Source: Pedobacter sp. AK013
GTDB taxonomy: Bacteria > Bacteroidota > Bacteroidia > Sphingobacteriales > Sphingobacteriaceae
NCBI RefSeq assembly: GCF_014205835.1
Contig: NZ_JACHCQ010000002.1
Span: 62,001-126,000 of the forward strand
Length of the DNA: 64,000 bases
Direction: 5' to 3'
Below the pieces are notes generated by a model, which searched no databases, was not told the origin of the DNA, and saw only the letters and a program-made list of their open reading frames with translations. The translations under genes and the position numbers were made by a program. Positions 1-9,202 of the stretch are shown here, piece after piece (the first letter of the stretch is position 1; each line of letters begins with the position of its first letter).

Positions 1-315
1 TGTCCAGGATGTATTTCTTCATTCAGTATGGTTTTGTTTGATATTGAGTTATTTATACGGTTGTTTAGCCCAGATGTTGCCCAAATCTTATTATTGACTT
101 CAGATATGCAGTGTGTTTTACATTCCCGTGACTTAAAACGGAATAATATAGCTCTTGAGAATTAAAAGCGGTAATTTAATTATTTTGCGATATGGTCTAA
201 GTGAGAATAACAAGCCCGTTATATATAATCAGCCATATTGATTTTAATTTGTGATCACAAATTATTGGTTTTTCTTTAAATCTATTTGCCTATTTTTGTC
301 GCAAAAATAGATGAA
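1..315. other. Left-edge non-coding stretch
   Basis: No open frame of useful length was seen on either strand. The only structured signals are the palindrome at 245-264 and a TATTTTTG box at 291-298, which matches the Bacteroidota -7 consensus TAnnTTTG and could drive the small gene starting at 316. The left part, 1-240, shows nothing recognisable. Confidence 0.4.
245..264. promoter_or_regulatory. 20-bp perfect palindrome, candidate operator
   Basis: The sequence TAATTTGTGATCACAAATTA equals its own reverse complement over 20 bases. It lies 27 bases upstream of a TATTTTTG -7-like box (291-298) and 52 bases upstream of the small ORF at 316, so its position suits a dimeric transcription factor. 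The TGTGA/TCACA half-sites resemble the CRP/FNR type, but they abut here instead of being separated by six bases. The regulator is unknown. Confidence 0.45.
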
Positions 316-438
316 ATGCCAAACGAAGAAAATGATTATTCCTTCTGGACCAAATACAAGAAATTTGCCTCAACAGAAATTTTGATGTACCTGATCATGA
401 TTATCGGCATTGGCCTTGGAATTATTTTTTTAAGCTAA
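316..438 (+). CDS. Small single-pass membrane protein (40 aa)
   Basis: A 40-codon ORF opens with ATG at 316 and ends with TAA. Residues 1-22 are polar (MPNEENDYSFWTKYKKF...). Residues 23-39 form a hydrophobic helix rich in Ile, Leu and Gly that ends in FLS, so the protein should be a C-tail-anchored or single-pass inner membrane protein. A -7-like TATTTTTG box lies 17 bases upstream of the start and a perfect palindrome lies further up. Its 3' end overlaps the convergent DUF3857 gene by 17 bases. No family was recognised. The clean composition and promoter suggest a real gene, but it rests on sequence features only. Confidence 0.55.
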   Translation: MPNEENDYSFWTKYKKFASTEILMYLIMIIGIGLGIIFLS

Positions 439-2329
439 GGGCTAGTTTTAGATAATCTGCTGAGTTTACATCGTTTATAAACTTCGAGAATTCGGAGTAC
501 TGTTCTGCTGGAAATGTACCGTCATTTAAAACAAATTTTCGGTGATAGGTTAATTTATTCCCTTCTAAAGTGGTTTTGCACGTGTACTCGCCAAATACAT
601 TTTTAAAAGTTTTATTCTGCCCAATAATTAATTCTGAATTTACATTATCAGGAAGGGTATAAATAATGGTATCTTCATCGGTATAACCACGGTTAATGTA
701 AACTGGTAGTGTTCTGTTTTTTATTTCGGGGATGGATCGTTTTATGTTAAAAGCATTGAGCTGTAAAAACATCTTATTCCCGTTAACTGGAGCATAATTT
801 CTGATATTTACAGTTATATCTTCAATTAATTTAGGATTAATGTCTTTTTTCTGAGCGAAGGAAACCGTTTCAAAATTGATATTATCAATATTGTATGTTT
901 CTTTTAATAATTTATGCTTTTCGGTTATTGATTTACCAATCAGCTGTTCCTGGTTTTCGTATTGGGAGCCAGCATAAACAGTACTTATTTTGCCAAACAC
1001 ACTTCCATCTAATTGTACAGTTAAATCGGCCTTACGTGTCTGCAAGTTCTCAGCGGTTGTTAGTTTTGGTGTACGTAATAGTTCTCCGCCATCTGCAGTG
1101 CAGGCCAGAACCAGCCTGTCGTCAGTAAAATCGCTTAAAAAACCAAATGGGATTTTTTGGCTGGTGCATTCTAACCAGGTGGTATCACCCTTTAATGGCA
1201 TACACAAGATAATATGATTGCCTTGTACCATACTGGCGTATTTTGGATCCATACTTTTCTTTTCAGAACCGGCTGATACTACACAGTAATAAGAATCTAT
1301 ATTCGCGGCATTGAGCAGGCTTTGCATATAATTTACCAAGGCTTTACAGTCGCCATAGCCCAATCGATCTACTTCACTTGCTGCAATAGGCTGAAAACCA
1401 CCAATACCAATCTGGACGCTAATATACCGTGTTTTATCCTGTAAGTACTGGTAGATTTTCCTGGCTTTTTCCTTATCTGTTTTTTCGTTTTTTACCAGAT
1501 CTTTAACCATTTCAATAGTGCTCGTTGGCAATGCCTTACGCTCTGCTAACAGATCATCGTATATCCATTTGCCTAGTTCTTGCCAGTTGGTATAACTGCC
1601 TTTATGGTTGTAATAATAAAATGCTTGGGGGGCAATCTGGATGTTAGTAGCATAAGTTTGGAGTGCAGGGCTGTAAGGTTCGGTTCTAACTGCTAAAATA
1701 TTGCTGACTTTCCAAATGGTTTTTTTCTGCTTTTCATCAGTGAGTACTTCAGGAGCGCCAATATAATTCTGGCTTTTTATCCTGACCTGATCTGTAGGCT
1801 TACAAATAAAGGTATAAGTGCTTTTTTCCACAGAGACATCTTCTGCTGGTTTCGGGTTCCAATCGGGGATGATCAGGTTTTGTTTATTTCTGATTTCGTA
1901 ATTATAAACCAGGGTGTAAGGATACTGGTTTACCGACGGTAGATAATGTTTTACGCGGCTATCAACAAAAAGTGAAAATCCATCGGCAGCACTCACATCG
2001 GCAAAATCATTTTGAGAGAATTTATTGGTCAGTTTACCTACACTATTGTAAACTTCTCCCTTTATGCCTTTAATTGAAATATTTTTATCATAGTAAATGA
2101 CCAAACGGGCCTCATCTTCTCCATTCTGATTAAAAACCGTAATGGCCTTTTTTACATTGAGCATCACATTGTCAGGAGAACGCATATCAATGATTGTTTC
2201 CTCGTTACGGATACAGGCATTGGCGCGGTTACGGAGGTTGGCGGGAATTAAGTCGACATCATAGTTCTCTTGGGCAAAACCCATAACCGATATAAAAAAC
2301 AAAAAAACAGCTGTAAATAAGAATCTCAT
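422..2329 (-). CDS. DUF3857 / transglutaminase-like secreted protein, site intact
   Basis: 635 aa. An N-terminal signal peptide (residues 1-19, ending GFAQ) points to export. The N-terminal half matches the DUF3857 beta-rich domain and the middle is a transglutaminase-like fold. The expected catalytic Cys is visible in YGDCKALVNYM (about residue 330), the His in GNHIILCMP (about residue 375) and an acidic position in WLECTS shortly after. A C-terminal beta domain of DUF3858 type follows. Family members are common in Bacteroidota, and their substrate is unknown. The gene begins immediately after the stop of the upstream DUF3857 gene with no spacer, so the two are surely co-transcribed and probably translationally coupled. 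The pair contrasts an apparently active copy with a degenerate one. Confidence 0.85.
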   Translation of the reverse strand: MRFLFTAVFLFFISVMGFAQENYDVDLIPANLRNRANACIRNEETIIDMRSPDNVMLNVKKAITVFNQNGEDEARLVIYYDKNISIKGIKGEVYNSVGKLTNKFSQNDFADVSAADGFSLFVDSRVKHYLPSVNQYPYTLVYNYEIRNKQNLIIPDWNPKPAEDVSVEKSTYTFICKPTDQVRIKSQNYIGAPEVLTDEKQKKTIWKVSNILAVRTEPYSPALQTYATNIQIAPQAFYYYNHKGSYTNWQELGKWIYDDLLAERKALPTSTIEMVKDLVKNEKTDKEKARKIYQYLQDKTRYISVQIGIGGFQPIAASEVDRLGYGDCKALVNYMQSLLNAANIDSYYCVVSAGSEKKSMDPKYASMVQGNHIILCMPLKGDTTWLECTSQKIPFGFLSDFTDDRLVLACTADGGELLRTPKLTTAENLQTRKADLTVQLDGSVFGKISTVYAGSQYENQEQLIGKSITEKHKLLKETYNIDNINFETVSFAQKKDINPKLIEDITVNIRNYAPVNGNKMFLQLNAFNIKRSIPEIKNRTLPVYINRGYTDEDTIIYTLPDNVNSELIIGQNKTFKNVFGEYTCKTTLEGNKLTYHRKFVLNDGTFPAEQYSEFSKFINDVNSADYLKLALSLKK

Positions 2330-4303
2330 TTAATTTGCCTTTTTTAATAAAAACTCTGTCTTTTGGTTCTGGATGATCTTACTATAGAACTCCTTTAAAT
2401 AAAGGTATTCTTCTGGCTGATAAATAGCACTATTAAATTGTAAAATCTGACTCATTGATATGGTGTTTTCATTTAAACCAGTTTGCAACAGGTACCTTCC
2501 ACCGGCATTCGGTAGCGCAATGGCCATATCTTTCGGTTTTTCCAGCAATTGGTACTTTTCGGGTAAAAGTACATTGATGATAATACGCTCGTCTGACGCT
2601 GCGCCCAAATCAACAGGGTAGGTACGCTCGTTTAAATTAAATGGGTTTTTCGAAATGGTATTAATAAAAAACGGACTAAAATAAAACTGATCTTTATTGG
2701 CGCCGTCGTTTATGGTAAACTCTACCTCGTATTTTTCTATCAAAGAATTTTCTATACTATCCAAATTTGAAATTTTATGATCTAAGATCTTAATTCTGGT
2801 TAAGCGTTCATCGAGTTTCTCTACATATTCATCCGGAGAATTATATCGAAGAATTTCTTTGCGTTTACCGTATGCTGCATAACCCATGGTATTGGTAGTT
2901 AAAGTGCCGATAATTTTTCCATCGGTAGTCATTTTTCCGGTCAGTATATAACTGGTCGTATTTTTTTGGCTGGCTTTTAAATCTATCCAATATGATGGTT
3001 TTTTTAAATTAATTACCCTTCCTTGGTCGTTAATACAGCGTAACGGTAACAATCCGAAGGGTAAAAGTGGTTCTGTAGCATCCAATAAATAACTTTTATC
3101 CGCAATATTTACTTTGGCAACCAGGTAGTTAAAGTCGCTCATTACCGGATAGAGCTTATTTAGAGTGCCATTATCGCGGGTAGAGAGTATAACAGCCTCT
3201 GCATCTAAACCGGCTGCAGAAAGCGCTGCAATTAAGCTTAGATTAATATCTGCCACATTACCAGATCTATTTTCTAGTGCCTTTTTAATGTTATCTTCTG
3301 AATATTTTCCGTAATAATTATTCCATTTGATCTGTTTTTTGATATAATTATAAATAGATCTTGCTTTGTCTAAATCTGTTGCACTTCCTTTTGTAATTTC
3401 TGGAATGAGGTCTTTAAAAACATCTTTCCTTTTCATCTGATCGCCCAATGTTTTATAGGACGACAGCTCGTAATCAATATCTTCCCACGTTTTGGTATAA
3501 GACGTTTTAGCACCATTTAAATTCTGGACATCAGAAAGCTCAAAATAGATGGCTGATTTGAAGTTACTGGGTGCAGTCATGTTATCTTCCTCAATAAATG
3601 CCGGAATATTTTTCATCATGTAGTTGATTTTGGAGCAATCGATAGCTACACCCGAAAGCCTTAAACATTCCTTGCTCAGTTCTACTTTTTGGTCGGTAAG
3701 CTTTTGAAATCCGCGCAACGAAACATTGTAATTGTAAATGCCCGGAATATAAACCAAATATTCACTAATCACTTTTGGAATGTTGCTTTGAAATTCCCAC
3801 GTTTTGAAATTGAATAAGTTGGGCGATTTTAACCTATAACTATATTCAATTACCGAGCCTTCTTTGAGATTTGGAAGCGTAAACTTGGTTAGTCTGGTAT
3901 ATTTTGACCGGTTTTCGGTGAAAATGGCCTTTTTATCCATAACGGTTTCTACAAAATGACCGTTGATGTAATTAAATGTAGAAGCTTTTAAATCATCGAT
4001 TGTTTCTTCCCGAGATTCGTCTTTGTAGGTTGGAATAACAATGTTAGCTTCCTTAAAGCCTTCTTTATTATAGATTTTGATTTTTACATGGCGTTCAAAA
4101 ATCAGTTCTAAACTACCTGTATTATCATCTCGTTGAATAGATGCTGTACCAAATTCTTTTAAAACAATAGCATTGGCATTACTGTCTATTTTTTTTCTGT
4201 CGAATTCATAATCGTCATAGGTAATTGCGCCAAAGTTAAAGTTTTGAGCATGAGTGGTTAGCGATAGAAATAAGAGGAATAATATGGCTAATATTTTATT
4301 CAT
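2330..4303 (-). CDS. DUF3857 secreted protein, degenerate transglutaminase site
   Basis: 657 aa from the chosen start. A longer frame opens at 4366, but the ATG at 4303 begins a clear signal peptide (MNKILAILFLLFLSLTTHAQ), and a promoter-like sequence at 4338-4366 would place transcription start inside the longer frame. The protein follows its downstream neighbour in layout: DUF3857 domain, transglutaminase-like core, C-terminal beta domain. At the position of the catalytic Cys it reads SGNVADINLSL, and at the His position FNYLVAKV, so both catalytic residues appear lost. It is therefore probably a non-catalytic partner or binding protein in the periplasm or outer membrane. Its function is unknown. 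Confidence 0.83.
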   Translation of the reverse strand: MNKILAILFLLFLSLTTHAQNFNFGAITYDDYEFDRKKIDSNANAIVLKEFGTASIQRDDNTGSLELIFERHVKIKIYNKEGFKEANIVIPTYKDESREETIDDLKASTFNYINGHFVETVMDKKAIFTENRSKYTRLTKFTLPNLKEGSVIEYSYRLKSPNLFNFKTWEFQSNIPKVISEYLVYIPGIYNYNVSLRGFQKLTDQKVELSKECLRLSGVAIDCSKINYMMKNIPAFIEEDNMTAPSNFKSAIYFELSDVQNLNGAKTSYTKTWEDIDYELSSYKTLGDQMKRKDVFKDLIPEITKGSATDLDKARSIYNYIKKQIKWNNYYGKYSEDNIKKALENRSGNVADINLSLIAALSAAGLDAEAVILSTRDNGTLNKLYPVMSDFNYLVAKVNIADKSYLLDATEPLLPFGLLPLRCINDQGRVINLKKPSYWIDLKASQKNTTSYILTGKMTTDGKIIGTLTTNTMGYAAYGKRKEILRYNSPDEYVEKLDERLTRIKILDHKISNLDSIENSLIEKYEVEFTINDGANKDQFYFSPFFINTISKNPFNLNERTYPVDLGAASDERIIINVLLPEKYQLLEKPKDMAIALPNAGGRYLLQTGLNENTISMSQILQFNSAIYQPEEYLYLKEFYSKIIQNQKTEFLLKKAN

Positions 4304-4337
4304 TTGAGCGTATATAAATTGCCGCAATTTAATCCTA

Positions 4338-4366
4338 CAAACTAACATTCTAAAATAATTTGACAA
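4338..4366 (-). promoter_or_regulatory. Putative promoter of the DUF3857 pair
   Basis: Read on the minus strand there is a TTG (4366-4364), an 18-base spacer and TTAGTTTG (4345-4338), one mismatch from the Bacteroidota -7 box TAnnTTTG. This predicts a start of transcription near 4331, about 28 bases before the ATG at 4303. It supports the shorter start of the upstream DUF3857 gene. Confidence 0.4.
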
Positions 4367-4487
4367 TTAAATTTATAAATTAATAAAGTTGTTTTACAGA
4401 ACTAATGAAACCTTTTTAGCACTTTTGAAAAAAAAGAATTTGACATTCCGATTCAAATCTAATGTCGCCAATCTCACATCATAAGAA

Positions 4488-5441
4488 ATGAAATTAAATT
4501 TAAAGCGCCCTTTAGCATTTTTTGATTTAGAAGCTACTGGAGTTAATGTTGGAGCTGACAGGATCGTTGAAATAGCGATTTTAAAAGCCATGCCAGATGG
4601 TTCTGAATTAGTTAAAACCTGGCGTGTAAATCCAGAAATGCCGATTCCTTTGCAAACTTCGTTAATACACGGTATTTACGACGAAGACATTGCTAATGCG
4701 CCAACTTTTAAAACTTTAGCAGCGGAAATCGCTGAATTTATTGGTGAAAGTGATCTGGCAGGATACAATTCAAACAAATTTGATATCCCAATGCTCTTAG
4801 AAGAATTTTTAAGGGCAGAAGTCGATTTCGACATGAATGACCGCAAATTCGTTGACGTACAGAATATATTCCACCAAATGGAACAACGTACCTTAAAAGC
4901 TGCGTATAAATTCTATTGTCAGGAAGATTTAATTAATGCACACGCTGCAGAGGCAGATGTAATTGCTACTTATAAGGTTTTACTCGGTCAGTTGGAAATG
5001 TACAAAGAAACCGAGTTTGAGAATAAACAAGGAGTAAAAAGCATTCCAGTTGTAAATGATGTGGATGCACTGCATATTTTTACCAATATTAATAAACCTG
5101 TAGATTTTGCGGGTCGTTTGGTTTACAATGATAATGATGAAGTATGTTTTAACTTTGGTAAACACAAAGGTAAAACCACAGCTCAGGTATTTTCTGTAGA
5201 GCCTAGTTATTATGCCTGGATGAAAAATGGCGATTTCCCGTTGTACACAAAGAAGAAATTAGACGAGGAGTGGGCAAAGTTCAACGCTAAGAAAAATGAG
5301 AACAAGGCACCACGACCTCAGAATAATGCACCTGCAAATAAACCTCAATATCAACAGAAGCCTCAACCTAAACCGGAAAAACCTGCACAACCCATCAATA
5401 CTGAGATGTTGGAGCAATTAAAAATGAAGTTTGGCAAATAA
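4488..5441 (+). CDS. DEDDh 3'-5' exonuclease (PolIII epsilon/RNase T type)
   Basis: 317 aa. Residues 8-170 form a DnaQ-like exonuclease domain. Exo I is FFDLEATG with Asp13 and Glu15, Exo II lies in GYNSNKFDIPML, and Exo III lies in HAAEADVIATY with the His and Asp expected for the DEDDh group. A second segment, about residues 210-265 (FGKHKGKTTAQV...YYAWM), resembles the small C-terminal module often attached to such exonucleases in Bacteroidota. The tail (about 270-305) is Pro/Gln/Lys-rich and probably flexible. It is likely a cytoplasmic nuclease trimming DNA or RNA 3' ends in repair or processing. It is not the replicative subunit by any evidence here. It is transcribed divergently from the DUF3857 pair. 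Confidence 0.85.
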   Translation: MKLNLKRPLAFFDLEATGVNVGADRIVEIAILKAMPDGSELVKTWRVNPEMPIPLQTSLIHGIYDEDIANAPTFKTLAAEIAEFIGESDLAGYNSNKFDIPMLLEEFLRAEVDFDMNDRKFVDVQNIFHQMEQRTLKAAYKFYCQEDLINAHAAEADVIATYKVLLGQLEMYKETEFENKQGVKSIPVVNDVDALHIFTNINKPVDFAGRLVYNDNDEVCFNFGKHKGKTTAQVFSVEPSYYAWMKNGDFPLYTKKKLDEEWAKFNAKKNENKAPRPQNNAPANKPQYQQKPQPKPEKPAQPINTEMLEQLKMKFGK

Positions 5442-5514
5442 GCTGGTTAATTGTTTAAATTGGTTAACTGATATTAAACGCTAGGCACAATGCGCTAAGC
5501 CCTAAACTCAAAAA

Positions 5515-7374
5515 ATGAAATCTATAAAAATATTTTGCCTTTTATGGTGTACTACAATTTATGTAAGTGCACAAACTACTTTACCGCTAGAACCAGTATT
5601 TCAGAAAACCTATCAAAAGGAAACTAGAAATACAAATGGGAAACCCGGAAAGAATTATTGGCAAAATACTTCTAAATATGATTTGAATGTAGATTTTAAT
5701 CCTATCAGCAGGTTGTTAAAAGGTAAGGTTCAGGTAACTTATACCAATAACAGTCCTGATACTTTGAAGGAAATCTGGTTTAAACTTTATCCAAATCTAT
5801 ACAAAAAGGGGACACCAAGAAAATCAAAATTGGCAGAATCTGATCTGGGTGATGGAGTTGCAATAGAAAAAATGGTAGCGAATGGAAAATCAATCGCCGA
5901 TTTTAAAATTAACGGAACAAATATGACCGTTAATATCCCTGCAGTTGCACCGGGCAAAACCATTAGTTTTTCGATCAATTATAGCTACACTTTAAATAAG
6001 GGATCACATGTGCGTACTGGTCAGGTAGATGAAGGTTCTTATTTTGTGGCCTACTTTTTTCCACGTATTGCGGTTTATGATGATGTGGATGGCTGGAATA
6101 AATTTCCATACACTGGTGCTGAAGAGTTTTATAATGACTTTGATCAGTTTAATGTTTCAATTACAGTGCCAGGTGCTTATGGTGTTTGGGCAACGGGTGA
6201 TCTGAAAAACCCTTCAGAAGTTTTCCAAAACGATATTGTTTCCAGAATGTTATCTGCAGAAAAAAACGATGCTATAATTGATGTGATTACGGCCAAAGAT
6301 TTGACCGATAAAAAAGTAATGCAACCTAACGCTTATAACACTTTTAAATTTGAAGCTAAAAATGTAACCGATTTTGTATTTGCGTTGAGCGATCATTATT
6401 TATGGAAATCGAGTAGTTTAGTGGTTGATCCTAAAACGAAAAGAAGAACCCGTGTAGATGCTGTTTTTAACCCAAAACATAAAGATTATTATGAAGTGAT
6501 AGATTTTGCCCGTAAAACGGTAGACGCCATGAGTTATACTTTTCCCAAATGGCCTTTCCCTTACAACCACGAAACGGTATTTGACGGTTTAGACCAGATG
6601 GAATATCCAATGATGGTAAATGACAATCCTGTGGACAATAGGGTTGATGCCATTACCTTAACCGATCATGAAATTTTCCATACCATGTTCCCATTTTACA
6701 TGGGCATAAATGAAACCAAATATGGCTGGATGGATGAAGGTTGGGCCACAATAGGCGAGTGGTTGATTTCTCCGATGATTGATTCTACGATTGTTGATGA
6801 ATACGGTGTTCAGCCTACGGCTTCATCTTCCGGTGGGAAAGACGATACTCCGATTATGACTTTAACACCTGATTTAAAAGGTTCAGGCTCTTTTACTAAC
6901 TCTTATCCTAAACCTGGTTTAGCTTATTTGTACGTTAAAGATTATCTGGGTGATGAATTGTTTACAAAGGCGCTACACACCTACATTCAAAACTGGAATG
7001 GCAAACACCCAATGCCTTACGATTTCTTCAATAGTATGAATGAGGGTAGTGGTAAAAATTTAAACTGGTTTTGGAAAGCTTGGTTCTTTGATGATGGTGT
7101 TACCGACATGGCCATTAAAGCAGTAGATAAAACTTCAGGTGGATATGCGGTTGTTATTGAGAATAAAAGTGTTAAGGCTATGCCAGTTGATTTAACGTTA
7201 ACTTATAATGATGGTTCCGTTGAAAAGAACCACAGTACAATCGGCATTTGGGAAAAGGGTGATAAACAGGTTAAAATAAATATAACAACTACTAAAAAGT
7301 TATCTAAAGTAGTGATGGGTAACCCACATACACCAGATAAGGTTAAAAGTGATAATAGCTTTTCGGTGAACTAG
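5515..7374 (+). CDS. Secreted M1 family metallopeptidase
   Basis: 619 aa with an N-terminal signal peptide (ends near VSAQ). The N-terminal domain (about 50-250) is the M1 beta-saddle. The catalytic domain holds the zinc motif HEIFH (His385, Glu386, His389) followed after 18 residues by Glu408 in GWMDEGWA, the exact HExxH-x18-E spacing of the family. The exopeptidase motif usually written GxMEN appears as DQMEYP, a common variation in the bacterial secreted branch. The expected role is removal of N-terminal residues from peptides in the periplasm or outside the cell. It starts 73 bases after the exonuclease gene, with no obvious terminator between them. Confidence 0.9.
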   Translation: MKSIKIFCLLWCTTIYVSAQTTLPLEPVFQKTYQKETRNTNGKPGKNYWQNTSKYDLNVDFNPISRLLKGKVQVTYTNNSPDTLKEIWFKLYPNLYKKGTPRKSKLAESDLGDGVAIEKMVANGKSIADFKINGTNMTVNIPAVAPGKTISFSINYSYTLNKGSHVRTGQVDEGSYFVAYFFPRIAVYDDVDGWNKFPYTGAEEFYNDFDQFNVSITVPGAYGVWATGDLKNPSEVFQNDIVSRMLSAEKNDAIIDVITAKDLTDKKVMQPNAYNTFKFEAKNVTDFVFALSDHYLWKSSSLVVDPKTKRRTRVDAVFNPKHKDYYEVIDFARKTVDAMSYTFPKWPFPYNHETVFDGLDQMEYPMMVNDNPVDNRVDAITLTDHEIFHTMFPFYMGINETKYGWMDEGWATIGEWLISPMIDSTIVDEYGVQPTASSSGGKDDTPIMTLTPDLKGSGSFTNSYPKPGLAYLYVKDYLGDELFTKALHTYIQNWNGKHPMPYDFFNSMNEGSGKNLNWFWKAWFFDDGVTDMAIKAVDKTSGGYAVVIENKSVKAMPVDLTLTYNDGSVEKNHSTIGIWEKGDKQVKINITTTKKLSKVVMGNPHTPDKVKSDNSFSVN

Positions 7375-7452
7375 TGGTTGCCTACTCCAAACAGAAGTCA
7401 AGGTTTTATGGGCGATCTGCTTAGCTCAACTTGACTTCGCTAACATTGATAA

Positions 7453-7480
7453 TCGTCATCTTGAACTTGTTTTAGGATCT
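7453..7480. repeat. CTGAA-type interspersed hairpin repeat, copy 1
   Basis: The stretch reads TCGTCATC, TTGAAC, TTGTTT, TAGGATCT. It matches, with a few substitutions, the reverse complement of 11050-11076 and other copies in this window. It lies between the convergent M1 peptidase gene and the PIN toxin gene, where it may act as a weak terminator. Confidence 0.55.
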
Positions 7481-7522
7481 ATTTAATCTGATTCTTGATT
7501 ATGAATGATCCAGTATAACATC

Positions 7523-7909
7523 TTATTTATTAATGAGTTGTATTTTGTAGGCTGGAAAATAATTATCATTGCTTACCATGTAAAGCTTTTCAATAATTGA
7601 CTGGGATATCATCAACCTATCAAAAGGATCATTATGGGAATGTTCTAGCTTTGAAAGTTGGATGATATGATTCAGTGTAATAGGTAATATGTCAAATCCA
7701 CTTTTTTCTATGATACTAAATATTTCCTCAATTGTTGAATTTAAATTCAATCTCCCTAGCGTATATTTAATAGATAATTCCCAATAACTAGCTATACTAA
7801 CAAAACACTTGTTTTTTGAATCTTCAATAAGATCCTTGATTTTTTTTGAAAGTTTATCATCATTAGTGATAAACCAGATTATAATATGTGTGTCAAGTAA
7901 AAGATTCAT
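7523..7909 (-). CDS. PIN-domain toxin, VapC-like
   Basis: 128 aa, a complete PIN domain. The acidic metal-binding residues of PIN ribonucleases are visible: Asp6 in LLLDTHIIIW, Glu44 in SYWELSIK, Asp97 in HNDPFDRLM and Asp115 in VSNDNYF. The HxDPFDRL signature marks the branch found with DUF2281-type antitoxins. The expected activity is Mg-dependent RNA cleavage that halts translation when the antitoxin is lost. Its start codon overlaps the stop of the upstream antitoxin gene by one base (TAATG), the usual coupling in type II modules. The RNA target cannot be read from sequence. Confidence 0.85.
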   Translation of the reverse strand: MNLLLDTHIIIWFITNDDKLSKKIKDLIEDSKNKCFVSIASYWELSIKYTLGRLNLNSTIEEIFSIIEKSGFDILPITLNHIIQLSKLEHSHNDPFDRLMISQSIIEKLYMVSNDNYFPAYKIQLINK

Positions 7910-8112
7910 TATAGATAATCTTCAAATCCTTCAATAGGATCGTTAAAATTATCCTTTATGCTAATTAGACCTTTGCCTAAACCAGGTACCCTCTTTTTGG
8001 ATTTATCAACCGATTTCTCTTTCGCCATTAAAGAATCAATATAATCTGATACTCTTTTTTTTAGTCCGGTAGGTAAGTCTGCCAATTTTGTATATAATTG
8101 AATGTCAGTCAT
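7909..8112 (-). CDS. DUF2281-like antitoxin of the PIN module
   Basis: 67 aa. The N-terminal part (MTDIQLYTKLADLPTGLKKR) resembles DUF2281 proteins that partner PIN toxins. The C-terminal part (PGLGKGLISIKDNFNDPIEGFEDYL) is the typical toxin-binding tail of this group, where the DPIEGFEDYL ending folds into the PIN active site. It is placed directly upstream of the toxin with a one-base overlap. It should bind and neutralise the toxin and repress its own promoter, although no operator was identified in the short gap to the queG gene. Confidence 0.8.
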   Translation of the reverse strand: MTDIQLYTKLADLPTGLKKRVSDYIDSLMAKEKSVDKSKKRVPGLGKGLISIKDNFNDPIEGFEDYL

Positions 8113-8139
8113 AATATCAAATATAATAAAGATTTATGA

Positions 8140-9138
8140 TTATTCAGGCTTCAAAAAATCGATATTTCTTTTCAATCCCGTAAATTTAGTGCGCTTAACT
8201 GCCGAGCCCTTAAAAACCTTTTTAAAAACATCATCCGTAATTTCGGTCAGGTCTTTTGCATTCAAATCCAGTAACCCATTCTCTGGTTTAAAAGCTTCCT
8301 CATTGTGGGCTTTAGAGAAACGGTTCCAAGGACAAACATCCTGACAGATATCGCAGCCGAACATCCAATTGCTCATTTTATCTTTAAACTCATTTGGGAT
8401 TTCATTTTTGAGTTCAATGGTGAGATAAGAGATACATTTCGTTCCATCAACAACTTGTGGTGCAATAATGGCATCAGTAGGACAGGCATCTAAACAACGG
8501 GTGCAAGTTCCACAGTAATCGGCCTGGTAGGGATGGTCATAATCCAGCTCCAGATCAACAATTAATTCAGCAAGAAAGAAAAAAGAACCATCGGTTTTAC
8601 TGATCAAGTTAGAATTTTTACCAATCCAGCCAATTCCTGATTTTTTTGCCCAGGCACGGTCTAAAACAGGAGCAGAATCTACGAATGCTCTTCCAGAAAC
8701 TTCTCCGATGTTCTCTTCTATAAAATGCGTAAGCTCCTTCAGTTTCTCTTTAATTACAGTATGGTAATCCTGTCCGTAAGCATATTTAGAGATTTTCGGT
8801 GCATTGGGGTCTGATTGTTTTTCTTCGGTATAATAATTTAGCGACAAGGAGATTACCGATTTAGCGCCATCAACCAATAATCTGGGATCTAGGCGTTTAT
8901 CAAAATAATTTTCCATGTATTTCATTTCGCCATGACGGTTTTGGTTGAGCCAATTTTCCAGTCTGGGCGCTTCCTCTTCAAGAAATTCAGCTTTAGCAAT
9001 ACCACATGCCATGAAACCCAAACGCATGGCTTCATCTTTGATCAGCTGGCTATATTTTGCTTCATTATTGTACACCGATTGGCAAAGATAAGGCTTAAGA
9101 TTTAAAACATTTTCATTAATCACTTGTTCTAAATACAA
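8140..9138 (-). CDS. queG: Epoxyqueuosine reductase QueG
   Basis: 332 aa. This is the cobalamin- and iron-sulfur-dependent enzyme that reduces epoxyqueuosine to queuosine in tRNA wobble positions. Two [4Fe-4S] clusters are indicated by [12 protein letters not shown] and by [11 protein letters not shown], with the intervening Cys in TKCISYL. The N-terminal cobalamin-binding region contains the conserved [13 protein letters not shown] segment. The first ~22 residues before [13 protein letters not shown] look unlike the family. A GTG at that Val could be the true start, giving about 311 aa, near the usual length. It precedes the toxin module on the same strand with only 27 bases between. Confidence 0.93.
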   Translation of the reverse strand: MYLEQVINENVLNLKPYLCQSVYNNEAKYSQLIKDEAMRLGFMACGIAKAEFLEEEAPRLENWLNQNRHGEMKYMENYFDKRLDPRLLVDGAKSVISLSLNYYTEEKQSDPNAPKISKYAYGQDYHTVIKEKLKELTHFIEENIGEVSGRAFVDSAPVLDRAWAKKSGIGWIGKNSNLISKTDGSFFFLAELIVDLELDYDHPYQADYCGTCTRCLDACPTDAIIAPQVVDGTKCISYLTIELKNEIPNEFKDKMSNWMFGCDICQDVCPWNRFSKAHNEEAFKPENGLLDLNAKDLTEITDDVFKKVFKGSAVKRTKFTGLKRNIDFLKPE

Positions 9139-9183
9139 AAACTAAATTAATTAGGGTTCATCCTTTATTATTGAAGTAACACC

Positions 9184-9190
9184 AGGAGGG
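9184..9190 (+). promoter_or_regulatory. Unusually strong Shine-Dalgarno
   Basis: AGGAGGG stands 12 bases before the ATG at 9203. Perfect purine-rich ribosome binding sites are rare in Bacteroidota, and no neighbour in this window has one as complete. This supports the chosen start of the small membrane protein. Confidence 0.5.
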
Positions 9191-9202
9191 AGAGCATTAG
9201 CA

